DNA from: Chloroflexota bacterium
GTDB taxonomy: Bacteria > Chloroflexota > Limnocylindria > Limnocylindrales > CSP1-4
NCBI GenBank assembly: GCA_027457005.1
Contig: DAIDTV010000089.1
Location: 1 to 6,423 of the forward strand
Direction of reading: 5' to 3'
Length of the DNA: 6,423 nt
Shown: positions 6,239 through 6,423 of the stretch, piece after piece
How positions within the stretch are numbered: the first letter of the stretch is position 1
How the letters are laid out: every line of letters starts with the position of its first letter
Notes under the pieces: model-generated
The model's input: the letters and a program-made list of their open reading frames with translations, nothing else
What the model was told of the DNA's origin: nothing
The model's database searches: none
Position numbers and translations under genes: made by a program

Positions 6239-6423
6239 GGCGTGGGTGGCGGCCCCGGCCGGCCTGCGCTGGCCGCCCTGCTCTCCCGCGGCGGAGCCTG
6301 GCGTGGCCGATGTCCTCCAGGGCGTTGCCGGCGGCCGTAAGGGATCGACAGGCGCGTCGGGAGCAGCCGGCCAACCGGGCCTCGACGCCCGGCTGAGCCT
6401 CGCCGGCCACCCCGGCGCGCCAC
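6239..6423. other. Non-coding or unassigned right flank
   Basis: I see no recognisable gene, RNA or mobile element here. On the minus strand a frame is open from the right edge down to a TGA at 6111-6113, with modest coding-like third-position bias, so the tail of a convergent gene entering from the right cannot be excluded. No family is recognisable in it, and most of its end lies in the tandem array. Confidence 0.3.

Noticed and set aside
6193..6396. Small + strand ORF of 67 codons after the operon
   Set aside because: It begins inside the tandem array, has no Shine-Dalgarno and no recognisable motif, and its composition reads like random GC-rich DNA.

Overview
The window is a very GC-rich (clearly above 70%) bacterial segment with strong G/C preference at codon third positions. 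All convincing genes lie on the + strand and are tightly packed. The core is a glycine cleavage operon, gcvT-gcvH-gcvPA-gcvPB, in which the P-protein (glycine decarboxylase) is split into two subunits. A split P-protein, very high GC and a probable leaderless-type promoter fit lineages such as Chloroflexota or deep-branching Actinobacteriota (Thermoleophilia-like), or less likely Deinococcota. No rRNA or other marker gene is present, so this placement is tentative.

Layout. Positions 1-813 hold most of a Rossmann-like/DUF2520 oxidoreductase whose nucleotide-binding N-terminus lies beyond the left edge. Its last bases contain a candidate promoter (797-824) placed so that transcripts would begin at or beside the ATG at 832. 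That ATG opens a 101-codon ORF (832-1137) with no recognisable family but coding-like base composition by codon position. A Nudix hydrolase follows (1176-1607, possibly from GTG 1125), then 27 bases later gcvT (1635-2732), gcvH (2766-3152), gcvPA (3157-4518) and gcvPB (4515-6026). The last pair overlaps by four bases (ATGA). After gcvPB, about 400 bases to the right edge carry no convincing gene. They do contain an imperfect tandem array (6103-6238) made of two copies of a 68-base, three-unit repeat, and a possible stem-loop (6080-6129).

How the genes work together. GcvPA/GcvPB decarboxylate glycine with PLP and load the aminomethyl group onto the lipoyl arm of GcvH. GcvT then releases ammonia and passes the one-carbon unit to tetrahydrofolate. 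The dihydrolipoamide dehydrogenase (L-protein) and the lipoate attachment genes are not in the window and must be encoded elsewhere. No glycine riboswitch precedes gcvT, and the short upstream gap suggests co-transcription with the Nudix gene.

No exotic defence or mobile system is visible. The least explained elements are the 832-1137 ORF with its promoter and the 3' repeat array.
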